Source of the DNA: an uncultured Erysipelotrichaceae bacterium
GTDB taxonomy: Bacteria > Bacillota_I > Bacilli_A > RF39 > UBA660
NCBI GenBank assembly: GCA_902795975.1
Contig: CADBNE010000036.1
Location: 1-58,459 of the forward strand
DNA: 58,459 nucleotides
Direction: 5' to 3'
Part shown: piece after piece, positions 51,808-58,459 of the stretch
Position numbering within the stretch: the first letter of the stretch is position 1
How the letters are laid out: every line of letters starts with the position of its first letter
Program-made: the position numbers and the translations under genes
The notes under the pieces: generated by a model
The model's database searches: none
Told to the model about the DNA's origin: nothing
Seen by the model: only the letters and a program-made list of their open reading frames with translations

Positions 51808-52446
51808 TTATATTAATTCCTCACTTTCTATCCATTTAATATCTTCTATAGCTTTATCTACATTAAAAGCACCATTACCCACTGGATAATATACTGAATA
51901 AAAAGTAAAACCTTTAAATTCATATTTTTTTCTTCTTACTTGAGATACACTTATTTTTTCATTTAATACTATTGAGCTAACTTGATTACCAAATAATATT
52001 ATTACTTTAGGCTTTACTATTTCAAATTCTTTAAATAATAATTTTAAATACTTACTTAATACTTCATCTGGTAATTCTCTAGCATCATCTTGTGTACATT
52101 TACCTAAATTAGTAATAAATACTTTATGTTTTTCTACATCTTTATATACATCACTAGCAAATTCTTCAGTCCATTCACTACCTTTTATACTAGTAATTTT
52201 ATTATATGTATCATCACCTATAACATTTAACTTATATAATAAATTCCATACATTTTTAGTACCTATCCAAGGTGCTCTTATACCTTTCCAATCTTTAGAA
52301 GATGCTATATTCCTTCCTGTAGGATTCATAAATACATAGCATATATCTGGATTATTAGTACATCCCCCATTATGTATAGAATTAAGCTTTTTACTACCAT
52401 ATTTATTTTGCAATTTATCATATTTTATATTTAATTCTTCTAACAT
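51808..52446 (-). CDS. Uracil-DNA glycosylase superfamily protein
   Basis: A 212-residue protein with a UDG-like fold: VFMNPTGRN as motif 1 (in place of GEAPG/GQDPY), a VWNLLYKL segment, IILFGNQV, and YYPVGNG as the motif 2 loop. The catalytic Asp of classic families is not evident, so base specificity is open. Start at 52444-52446 (MLEELNIK), set by TAGGGAT; the ATGs seven codons upstream lack a site. Middle gene of an NlpC-like/UDG/yqeK run. Confidence 0.7.
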   Translation of the reverse strand: MLEELNIKYDKLQNKYGSKKLNSIHNGGCTNNPDICYVFMNPTGRNIASSKDWKGIRAPWIGTKNVWNLLYKLNVIGDDTYNKITSIKGSEWTEEFASDVYKDVEKHKVFITNLGKCTQDDARELPDEVLSKYLKLLFKEFEIVKPKVIILFGNQVSSIVLNEKISVSQVRRKKYEFKGFTFYSVYYPVGNGAFNVDKAIEDIKWIESEELI

Positions 52447-52456
52447 ACTATCCCTA

Positions 52457-52993
52457 CTACACATCATATTTATTTAATTTGCCTTTATATGTTAAAGTTA
52501 AATTCTTAAGATTTTTAAAATCATTTGGTTTAACTAAATTTGGTAAATCAATACATATATCAGCACTATTAAATAAATATTCTATAAATTCTGCACAATA
52601 AAAATAATTTTTTCTTGTTCTATATTTAATATTTAATCCATTAGCAAACAACCCTATAACATTAAATTTATATAGTTCTTTATTCTCATACATTTCATGT
52701 AATATATTTTTTATTATATTATATTGTTCTTCACTTACATCTAATATATATACAGCAGCTTCTGTATTTTTAAATCTTTTAAAAGTACCACTATACATAC
52801 TTTCATGTATATATCCTCCTATAAAAGGAATATATGAATACATTCTTCCAAAACTATACATTTCTTCTAATTGTTCATCTAAAGCAACTGATACATGTGA
52901 AAATTCAGAATGAGTATAATATTTTATTAACTTAGCAAGCATAGTTCCTGTATATGTTAATACCAAATATATCTTTCTTTTATCATTAACCAT
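52457..52993 (-). CDS. Permuted NlpC/P60-like (YiiX-type) papain-fold protein
   Basis: A 178-residue protein with the circularly permuted NlpC/P60 pattern: the His in HSEFSHVSVALDE and the Cys in YFYCAEFIEYLF. Such YiiX/LRAT-related proteins cleave amide or acyl bonds in peptides or lipids. The first ~20 residues are hydrophobic (IYLVLTYTGTMLAKLI) but belong to the domain's first strand. The start follows GAGGT and a TGATATAAT -10. It is divergent from ddl. Confidence 0.78.
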   Translation of the reverse strand: MVNDKRKIYLVLTYTGTMLAKLIKYYTHSEFSHVSVALDEQLEEMYSFGRMYSYIPFIGGYIHESMYSGTFKRFKNTEAAVYILDVSEEQYNIIKNILHEMYENKELYKFNVIGLFANGLNIKYRTRKNYFYCAEFIEYLFNSADICIDLPNLVKPNDFKNLKNLTLTYKGKLNKYDV

Positions 52994-53012
52994 ATTAAAT
53001 ACCTCAGTAATA

Positions 53013-53021
53013 ATTATATCA
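53013..53021 (-). promoter_or_regulatory. Extended -10 promoter of the NlpC-like/UDG/yqeK unit
   Basis: TGATATAAT, minus strand, about 20 bases before the start. Confidence 0.55.
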
Positions 53022-53051
53022 TATTATTAATATATTTTATTAGGTGATATA

Positions 53052-53966
53052 TTGAAAAAAATATTAATTATATATGGTGGTAAATCGTATGAACATGATA
53101 TATCAATAAAATCCTATAATAATATAATCAATAATATAGATACTAATAAATATATAGTAGATAGTATTTACATAACTAAAGATAATATATGGTTACATAA
53201 TAATAAAGAAATACTTAATATAATAAATTTTATTAAACAGTATGATATAGTATTTCCTATTATACATGGTTATGGTGGAGAAGATGGTAAATTACAAGGT
53301 ATGTTAGATTTATTTAATATTAAATATGTAGGAAGTAAATGTGGAAGTAGTTATATATGTATGGATAAACTACGTACTAAAGAAATACTAAGTAATTATA
53401 ATATACCTATAGTACCTTATCAAGTATATAGTAATAATATTAATATTGAATATCCTATAATTATAAAACCTATTAATGGAGGTTCTTCTATTGGTATACA
53501 TAAAGCTAATAATGATTATGAATTAAATAAATATGTTAAAGAGGCATATAAATATGATAAAAAAATAATTATAGAAAAATATATAGATAGTCCTATAGAA
53601 GTAGAATGTGCATGTTTAAAAGATAATAATGAATTAATAATAGAAATTGGTACTATAGAGTTAAATAATACATTATATGACTATGATACTAAATATAATA
53701 ATAGTAATATAGTTTCTAATTTATATCCTAATATTGATAGTACTATAATCAATAAAATAAAAGAATACTGTATTACAGTATTCAATATATTAGAATTAGA
53801 TAATTACTCTCGTATAGATTTTTTTATTAAAGATAATAATATATACTTAAATGAAATAAATACTATACCTGGTTTTACAGATATAAGCATGTTTCCTATG
53901 TTAATAAGTAAACATAAAATAACTTATAAAGAATTAATAACTAAGTTAATTGAAAATACTAACTAA
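53052..53966 (+). CDS. ddl: D-alanine--D-alanine ligase
   Basis: A 304-residue ATP-grasp ligase making D-Ala-D-Ala for peptidoglycan, so this organism builds a wall. Motifs: IIYGGKSYEHDISIKS, FPIIHGYGGEDGKLQG, IIIKPINGGSSIGI and LNEINTIPGFTDISM. The start is TTG, set by TAGGTGAT five bases upstream. Its 3' end overlaps the converging DUF1287 gene by eight bases with no clear terminator between them. A C-terminal Tyr/Phe specificity switch (vancomycin-type D-Lac ligases) was not assessed. Confidence 0.94.
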   Translation: MKKILIIYGGKSYEHDISIKSYNNIINNIDTNKYIVDSIYITKDNIWLHNNKEILNIINFIKQYDIVFPIIHGYGGEDGKLQGMLDLFNIKYVGSKCGSSYICMDKLRTKEILSNYNIPIVPYQVYSNNINIEYPIIIKPINGGSSIGIHKANNDYELNKYVKEAYKYDKKIIIEKYIDSPIEVECACLKDNNELIIEIGTIELNNTLYDYDTKYNNSNIVSNLYPNIDSTIINKIKEYCITVFNILELDNYSRIDFFIKDNNIYLNEINTIPGFTDISMFPMLISKHKITYKELITKLIENTN

Positions 53967-54606
53967 CTCTATAGTGACCAGTAATTTTATAATTACTTAA
54001 TACATCTTCTTCATAACCATGATTTTGTGAAGACTTATTATGATGTATTAAAAATGGTATTCCTTTATAATTTCTTTTATCTGATACTATACCAATATGT
54101 TTATCAAATATAACTATATCTCCACCCTGCCACTCTTTTATTTGTTTTAAATCTGTAGTTAATTCAACAGAATTATTTTTGAAATAAACTCTTAGATTTT
54201 GAACTCTTCTAAAATCAATATTCTTATCAATAACCTCTATATTATAAGAATCTCTATTTTTCTTAATATCTTCATTTACAAGTTCTCTTAAATCATATCC
54301 AGCATCTTTAAGTCCAAATGCTACTACATCAGTACATACTCCATGATCATCATCAGGATATCCTGTTCCATAATATTTACTTAAATATTTTGGCTTAGTT
54401 TTAATATAGTTTCTTACATTATTTAATATATCTGTTTGATCATCTATTCCATCATTATCTTTATCAATAGTACTACGATATGTATCTATTTTAAAATGTT
54501 CATTAGTATATTTTTTATGTGGAATTATATTAAATAAGTATAATATATATATTATTATACTAACAAATATTAATAATATACTTAATATAACTATTTTCTT
54601 TTTCAT
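53959..54606 (-). CDS. DUF1287 exported protein
   Basis: A 215-residue protein with an N-terminal membrane anchor (about 4-24). It then has DKDNDGIDDQTDI, YYGTGYPDDDHGVCTDVVAFGLKDAGYDL (Cys as potential nucleophile) and IGIVSDKRNYKGIPFLIHHN (His), the DUF1287 pattern related to NlpC/P60-type amidases. It probably acts on the cell wall. Start at 54604-54606 behind GGTGG. Its end overlaps ddl. Confidence 0.85.
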   Translation of the reverse strand: MKKKIVILSILLIFVSIIIYILYLFNIIPHKKYTNEHFKIDTYRSTIDKDNDGIDDQTDILNNVRNYIKTKPKYLSKYYGTGYPDDDHGVCTDVVAFGLKDAGYDLRELVNEDIKKNRDSYNIEVIDKNIDFRRVQNLRVYFKNNSVELTTDLKQIKEWQGGDIVIFDKHIGIVSDKRNYKGIPFLIHHNKSSQNHGYEEDVLSNYKITGHYRVS

Positions 54607-54622
54607 TGTAACCACCAATATA

Positions 54623-54631
54623 ATTATATCA
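54623..54631 (-). promoter_or_regulatory. Extended -10 promoter of the DUF1287 gene
   Basis: TGATATAAT, minus strand, 16 bases before the start. Confidence 0.6.
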
Positions 54632-54632
54632 A

Positions 54633-54658
54633 AAAAAGAATATTTAAATATTCTTTTT
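54633..54658 (-). terminator. Terminator of the 544-aa coiled-coil gene
   Basis: A perfect 26-base palindrome AAAAAGAATATTT and its complement, T-run on the minus strand. Confidence 0.8.
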
Positions 54659-56278
54659 TTCTTTAGTTTTATCTTTTACTTTACTTTTTTCAAATTCAGT
54701 TATTTCATAATCGGTAATAATATCATCTATATTTAATATTGGATTAGAATTTAAATATTCAGCAAAAGATATATCCATATCACTTTGAATATATTTAGAA
54801 TATACTAAATCTAATAATTTATTTTTTAAAGTATATAATTTAGCACCAATATAATTGTTTTTAATAATTAAATACTCAGCAAAATCAATAGTTCCTTGTA
54901 GATTTTCAGATACATATTGATTATATAAATTATCCATTAATTCTTTATCTTCAATATTATCGTAGCACTTACTTAATGATTCATTACACTTTCTTATTTC
55001 ATCATCTATATTTGATGTTAATTCAAAACTATTTTCATTAGATTTAGATATTTCCATAGTTTTATCTATTAATGAACTATCAAAGAATCTATTTTTTAGT
55101 AAGCTTATATCTACTCTTCTTTTCTTAATTGTAAATGCTGTTATTTTGTTATTATATGAAATTATTTCTGTATCAACATTAGTATTAGATATTTTATTTT
55201 CATATGATTTTATTTCTTTATCAAATGTAATTAAAGAATTTATTAAATCAAATAATTCTATATATTCAGATATATTATTCTTTTCTAATTCTTCTCTTCC
55301 AAGTAAAATATCTTTATCTATTTGGCATACTAATTCTTCTAAATACTTCATATAGGCAAAAAATAATTGTTTTTTACTAAAACTTCTTAATATATTTTTT
55401 TGTTTAATACTTAATGTTTTTATATATTTTTTTATTGTATATAAATATTCTAATTTTTCTAATATTTCTAATGATTTAGCTATATCATATTTTTTTATAG
55501 CTTTTCTATATTTTTCATCTATATTATTAAAATTATTTTCTATATCATTTAATCTTTTAATTTTATCATAGTAATCATTTGAATTAGGATTAATAAACTC
55601 ATTAGTTATTTCATCTTTTAATTCATTATCTATTTTATTTTTTTTACTATTATTACTAATCATATCTAAATATTCTTTTACCATATCAAATATATTTTTA
55701 GATATTATATGTTTAGTCATTAATTCTTGATTAACTTGTTTAATTTCTTTAATTTCTCTACCAATATTATTAGTTTCTTTTTTTAATATTTCATCACAAT
55801 TATGATTAAAATTATTATCTGTCTTTTTTAAAGAATCTATAATATTTTTATAATAATTATCATTAGGTAATTCATCTAATATGTAAGTAATTATCATATT
55901 AACATTTTTTAAATCATCAATTATAGAATACTTTATTGATGTAGCATTATAATAAGAAAAATCTATTAAATATGATAATTTATATACTAAAGTAATAGAA
56001 TTAGTTACTTTTTGTAATTCTTCATTAGATGATTTAATGGAATAAAACCCATGATCATTTTTCTTTTGAAAATTATATATTACTTTATATTTATCTTTTA
56101 ATAATTCTAAATATCTTATACTAATTAAATTAGCTAAAGTTTGTTTTTGAGTACTTAATGGTGTACTATCATCATTAACAAAATCTTTCTTATTTTTAAG
56201 TTCTTCTATTTGAATATCTATTTTAGATATTTTTTCTTCATCAACTAATTCTTCTTTTTCTATATCAATTTTTTCCAT
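54644..56278 (-). CDS. Large cytoplasmic coiled-coil protein, unknown
   Basis: A 544-residue, highly charged, almost wholly helical protein. Strong heptad stretches are predicted by eye near 1-35, 180-300 and 330-420; no membrane segment, signal or nucleotide-binding motif. Start at 56276-56278 behind AGGTGATAAG. Such proteins may be structural or cytoskeletal; nothing in the neighbourhood points to a function. Confidence 0.6.
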   Translation of the reverse strand: MEKIDIEKEELVDEEKISKIDIQIEELKNKKDFVNDDSTPLSTQKQTLANLISIRYLELLKDKYKVIYNFQKKNDHGFYSIKSSNEELQKVTNSITLVYKLSYLIDFSYYNATSIKYSIIDDLKNVNMIITYILDELPNDNYYKNIIDSLKKTDNNFNHNCDEILKKETNNIGREIKEIKQVNQELMTKHIISKNIFDMVKEYLDMISNNSKKNKIDNELKDEITNEFINPNSNDYYDKIKRLNDIENNFNNIDEKYRKAIKKYDIAKSLEILEKLEYLYTIKKYIKTLSIKQKNILRSFSKKQLFFAYMKYLEELVCQIDKDILLGREELEKNNISEYIELFDLINSLITFDKEIKSYENKISNTNVDTEIISYNNKITAFTIKKRRVDISLLKNRFFDSSLIDKTMEISKSNENSFELTSNIDDEIRKCNESLSKCYDNIEDKELMDNLYNQYVSENLQGTIDFAEYLIIKNNYIGAKLYTLKNKLLDLVYSKYIQSDMDISFAEYLNSNPILNIDDIITDYEITEFEKSKVKDKTKEKKNI

Positions 56279-56301
56279 CTTATCACCTATTATCAATTTA
56301 T

Positions 56302-56310
56302 ATTATACCA
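56302..56310 (-). promoter_or_regulatory. Extended -10 promoter of the coiled-coil gene
   Basis: TGGTATAAT, minus strand, 23 bases before the start. Confidence 0.6.
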
Positions 56311-56343
56311 TTTATATTTAAATGAGTAAAATATAAATAAAAA

Positions 56344-56364
56344 AATTCTTAATTAATAAGAATT
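56344..56364 (-). terminator. tRNA-Arg terminator
   Basis: AATTCTTA/TAAGAATT hairpin with a T-run, directly after the tRNA CCA end. Confidence 0.75.
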
Positions 56365-56368
56365 AAAA

Positions 56369-56444
56369 TGGTGTCCCCAGAGGGAATCGAACCCCCAGCT
56401 AATCTTTAGGAGAGATTTGTTTTATCCAATTAAACTATGAGGAC
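56369..56444 (-). tRNA. tRNA-Arg (anticodon CCT)
   Basis: On the minus strand: acceptor GTCCTCA/TGGGGAC, D-stem GTTT/AAAC, anticodon stem AATCT/AGATT with loop CTCCTAA (CCT, decodes AGG), T-loop TTCGATT, discriminator A and an encoded CCA. All four stems pair (with G-U wobbles), 76 bases in total. Confidence 0.95.
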
Positions 56445-56460
56445 ATAAAAGTTGTATATT

Positions 56461-56976
56461 CTATTTAAAGAATGATACAACTACTAATACGTATAAATAT
56501 GTTTTTGCAAGTAGTAATCTTTGATGAAATTTATAGCCAAATTCTTTAGTACTTACAAATTTATCAACTATACTTACTATCCAGCTTTCCATATATTTAG
56601 GTATTGCAAAACTAGATGGAAACATATGTGTTTTGATAATATCAATTTCTTTATCTGATAAATCAAAATATTTTAATGAATTATTAACTGCAGTTTTAGG
56701 ATGTTCAGTAGAAAATAACAAAATTTTATCTTTTATTTTTTCTTGTTCATCTATTTGTTCTAAATAAAAATCATGTAATAATCCAGCTCTCGCTGTTTCT
56801 TCATACCCTAAATGTAATAATTTACTTATTTTATATGAATAATATGATACTTTTAAGGAATGATCTAATCTAGTTATATTATGATGTTTAACATCCTTTA
56901 GTACCATGAAATCTTCATTATTAATAATATGCCTAATAATATTCATATATTGTATATCTTCTTTATAATTTGGCAT
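56461..56976 (-). CDS. HD-domain phosphohydrolase
   Basis: A 171-residue protein with an HD-type metal site: LDHSLKVSYYSYKIS (His) and LLHDFYLEQ (His-Asp), followed by IIKTHMFP and WIVSIVDKFVS (Asp). Family members hydrolyse phosphate esters of nucleotides. Start at 56974-56976 (MPNYKED) behind AGGAGATGG. It lies just upstream of the tRNA-Arg on the same strand, with a GTTGTAT/ATACAAC hairpin spanning its stop, so read-through into the tRNA is possible. Confidence 0.8.
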   Translation of the reverse strand: MPNYKEDIQYMNIIRHIINNEDFMVLKDVKHHNITRLDHSLKVSYYSYKISKLLHLGYEETARAGLLHDFYLEQIDEQEKIKDKILLFSTEHPKTAVNNSLKYFDLSDKEIDIIKTHMFPSSFAIPKYMESWIVSIVDKFVSTKEFGYKFHQRLLLAKTYLYVLVVVSFFK

Positions 56977-56998
56977 ATTCCATCTCCTAACCTTTAAC

Positions 56999-57007
56999 AT
57001 TATATCA
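56999..57007 (-). promoter_or_regulatory. Extended -10 promoter of the HD gene
   Basis: TGATATAAT, minus strand, 22 bases before the start. Confidence 0.6.
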
Positions 57008-57047
57008 TAAACAATAATCATAAACCAAATTTATTATATGTAATAAT

Positions 57048-58115
57048 TTATTCTATAGTTAATTCTTCTTTACTAGGTTGTATTTGAATAAATGTATTAC
57101 CATCATTAACTTTAATTTCACTACCATCATTATAAGTATATATTGTTTTACTATCTCTACTCTTTTTACTCCATTTTATAGGTACAGCATATCCATTGGT
57201 AATATAATATCCATCTCCACTACCTATATTTTCTAACTCTTGTCTATCTTTACTATCTATTGATTTATTTTTAACTTTATATGTAATAATATTTTTAACA
57301 GTATATTGTTTATTTGTTACACCATCTATATGTTCATAAGTACCACGTGCTGTACCTTGACTTCTTAAATATGACTTATTTTCACTATCATATATATATG
57401 ATGTATTTCTTACAGTTGAATATCCTATGAATACTTTATCTGCTTTTATAGCACCATCTTTCTTAGATAAATCTATTTCTTTATCAGTATAATTCAATAC
57501 TGGTTTATTTTTACTAGTATTTCTATATTCATAATCTTCAATACCCTTACTAATTCTTTTTGAAGAAGTATAGGCTGTATGTTCTATTGATAAATTAAGA
57601 GATTTATCTCTCCAATATCCTGCATTATAATTTATAAAATTTATATTATTTATTCCTAATGTTTTAATATCAGATAAAGCCTGTTTACTTGCCCCAAAAT
57701 GAATATATAAAGCATCATTTTCTAGTACATAATCTAAGAAATATGGTCTTGAACTTCTTATACATCCAATTCTATCTAAATCTACATCTTTAAATACTGC
57801 CATTAATCTAGTATATCCACCTTCAACTATAATTTCATATACTAAATATGCATCTTGTAATCCTGCTTGATTGCCCCATACTGTTGATATATTATTATAC
57901 ATAATAGCAATAGGTCTTGATTCGGATTTTAAATCTACAACTTTAATATTAGGTAATTCTTCTTTTTTTTCTACTTTAACATTACTTTTCTTATTATCTT
58001 TTTTAGAATTATTACCTCTTGGTAATAAACATATAATTAAAATTATTAATCCAATCAATATTGGAATAATAATATATACTTCTTTTTTTATCTTTCTTTT
58101 TTTCTTTTTATTCAT
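57048..58115 (-). CDS. DUF3048 (YerB-like) membrane-anchored protein
   Basis: A 355-residue protein with a membrane anchor (about 12-30), a Lys-rich linker and the two-part DUF3048 domain: RPIAIMYNN, QAGLQDAYLVYEIIVEGGYTRLMAVF and GCIRSSRPYFLDYVLENDALYIHFG. These are exported proteins common in Bacillota with unknown function. The start follows AAGGTGAG and TGTTATAAT. Confidence 0.9.
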   Translation of the reverse strand: MNKKKKRKIKKEVYIIIPILIGLIILIICLLPRGNNSKKDNKKSNVKVEKKEELPNIKVVDLKSESRPIAIMYNNISTVWGNQAGLQDAYLVYEIIVEGGYTRLMAVFKDVDLDRIGCIRSSRPYFLDYVLENDALYIHFGASKQALSDIKTLGINNINFINYNAGYWRDKSLNLSIEHTAYTSSKRISKGIEDYEYRNTSKNKPVLNYTDKEIDLSKKDGAIKADKVFIGYSTVRNTSYIYDSENKSYLRSQGTARGTYEHIDGVTNKQYTVKNIITYKVKNKSIDSKDRQELENIGSGDGYYITNGYAVPIKWSKKSRDSKTIYTYNDGSEIKVNDGNTFIQIQPSKEELTIE

Positions 58116-58131
58116 ATACTCACCTTAAATA

Positions 58132-58140
58132 ATTATAACA
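58132..58140 (-). promoter_or_regulatory. Extended -10 promoter of the DUF3048 gene
   Basis: TGTTATAAT, minus strand, 16 bases before the start. Confidence 0.6.
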
Positions 58141-58154
58141 TAGTAATAATAAAA

Positions 58155-58179
58155 AAAATTAGTCTTTAAGACTAATTTT
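58155..58179 (-). terminator. Terminator after the polysaccharide deacetylase gene
   Basis: AAAATTAGTC/GACTAATTTT with a short loop and T-run on the minus strand. Confidence 0.8.
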
Positions 58180-58204
58180 AAATTGTTTACACTAACTATA
58201 TATT

Positions 58205-58459
58205 TTAATAACTTAACCATTTAACAAATGACCTTAAATTATCTTTACCATCAATCTTAATTCGATTAATAGCATACTGATTACTTTTTCTTGTAGCATA
58301 TCCATATGTTTTTTCACCAAAAGTAAATGCTAATAAATATCCATTATCTTTTAATTTTTTTTGAATTACATTATTATATGCTCCAAATGGATAAGCCATT
58401 GTTTTAAATCCAAATTTTAAAGATTGTTTTACATCATTATCTAATTCTTCTTCTGTTAA
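58205..58459 (-). CDS. Polysaccharide deacetylase, C-terminal end (partial)
   Basis: The frame is open to the window edge (84 residues seen). It contains MAYPFGAYN, the conserved loop of NodB-type (CE4) deacetylases, and LAFTFGEKTYG/NRIKIDG typical of their last strands. It would remove acetyl groups from peptidoglycan or another glycan. The metal-binding motifs lie beyond the window, so activity cannot be checked. Confidence 0.82.
   Translation of the reverse strand, partial: LTEEELDNDVKQSLKFGFKTMAYPFGAYNNVIQKKLKDNGYLLAFTFGEKTYGYATRKSNQYAINRIKIDGKDNLRSFVKWLSY

Noticed and set aside
53940..53970. Terminator between ddl and the DUF1287 gene
   Set aside because: No hairpin with a T-run could be found; the genes simply overlap by eight bases.
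1..58459. Mycoplasma genetic code (TGA as Trp)
   Set aside because: Tryptophans are written TGG, and genes such as ftsY end cleanly at TGA with the next gene nine bases on.
1..58459. CRISPR array, prophage or insertion sequence
   Set aside because: No spaced direct repeats, transposase, integrase or phage structural genes seen; RT and surface genes sit in otherwise ordinary chromosome.

Overview
The window is about three-quarters A+T and densely coded. It looks like chromosome from a cell-walled, low-GC Bacillota lineage, possibly one of the uncultured gut Bacilli such as the RF39/Erysipelotrichales-like groups; that placement is inference. Supporting signs are a D-Ala-D-Ala ligase, sortase and Cna-type surface protein, YlxM/FtsY/Ffh, RNase J, a leucine T-box and CotF-like proteins. 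TGA acts as a stop (for example at the end of ftsY), so the Mycoplasma code does not apply. Apart from the T-box leader there is no gene-free stretch over 300 bases, and I see no insertion sequence, prophage or CRISPR array.

Layout. 1-4.7 kb is the signal-recognition-particle block (ffh, ylxM, ftsY), interrupted by a HerA-like ATPase and two small plus-strand ORFs. 4.8-8.1 kb holds rnjA and a polytopic membrane protein. 8.2-10.4 kb is a thioester/CnaB surface protein with its sortase. 10.5-14.1 kb has a small membrane protein and a 1,051-residue repeat protein. 14.2-17.2 kb is a T-box-controlled operon in which an unknown membrane protein precedes leuS. 17.3-22 kb has GH31, pyruvate kinase and a radical SAM protein. 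22-30.6 kb is a run of small housekeeping and unknown genes (HAM1, YfcE, GNAT, ArsC/Spx-like, OGG, a divergent vWA/HTH pair, HAD, methyltransferase, PF06541 membrane protein, lipoprotein). 30.6-33.2 kb has an mTERF-like repeat protein, otherwise a eukaryotic-organelle fold, and a DUF2130 protein. 33.2-36.7 kb is a tandem Tim44-like/zinc-ribbon family with one decayed copy, followed by a CotF-like pair. 37.3-42.5 kb is an ABC exporter with a two-component system. 43.2-46.2 kb encodes an SH3/GH25/D,D-carboxypeptidase fusion. 46.3-48.8 kb is a thiol-redox operon (thioredoxin, CcdA-like, cysteine desulfurase).

The most interesting locus is 49.6-51.3 kb. A retron-type reverse transcriptase is preceded by a structured leader with retron msr/msd geometry (11-bp a1/a2 inverted repeat and a long msd hairpin). 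It is translationally coupled (TAATG) to a GNAT acetyltransferase and has its own promoter, whose -10 abuts the yqeK stop. This looks like a complete retron cassette with a GNAT as candidate effector. Downstream are yqeK, a UDG-like gene, an NlpC/P60-like protein, ddl, DUF1287, a coiled-coil protein, tRNA-Arg(CCT), an HD protein, DUF3048 and the end of a polysaccharide deacetylase.

Regulation. Many genes sit a few bases behind an extended -10 (TGnTATAAT or TGnTAAAAT) and use an AGGTGAT-type ribosome binding site, so 5' leaders are very short. Most operons end in compact, often bidirectional, hairpin terminators.
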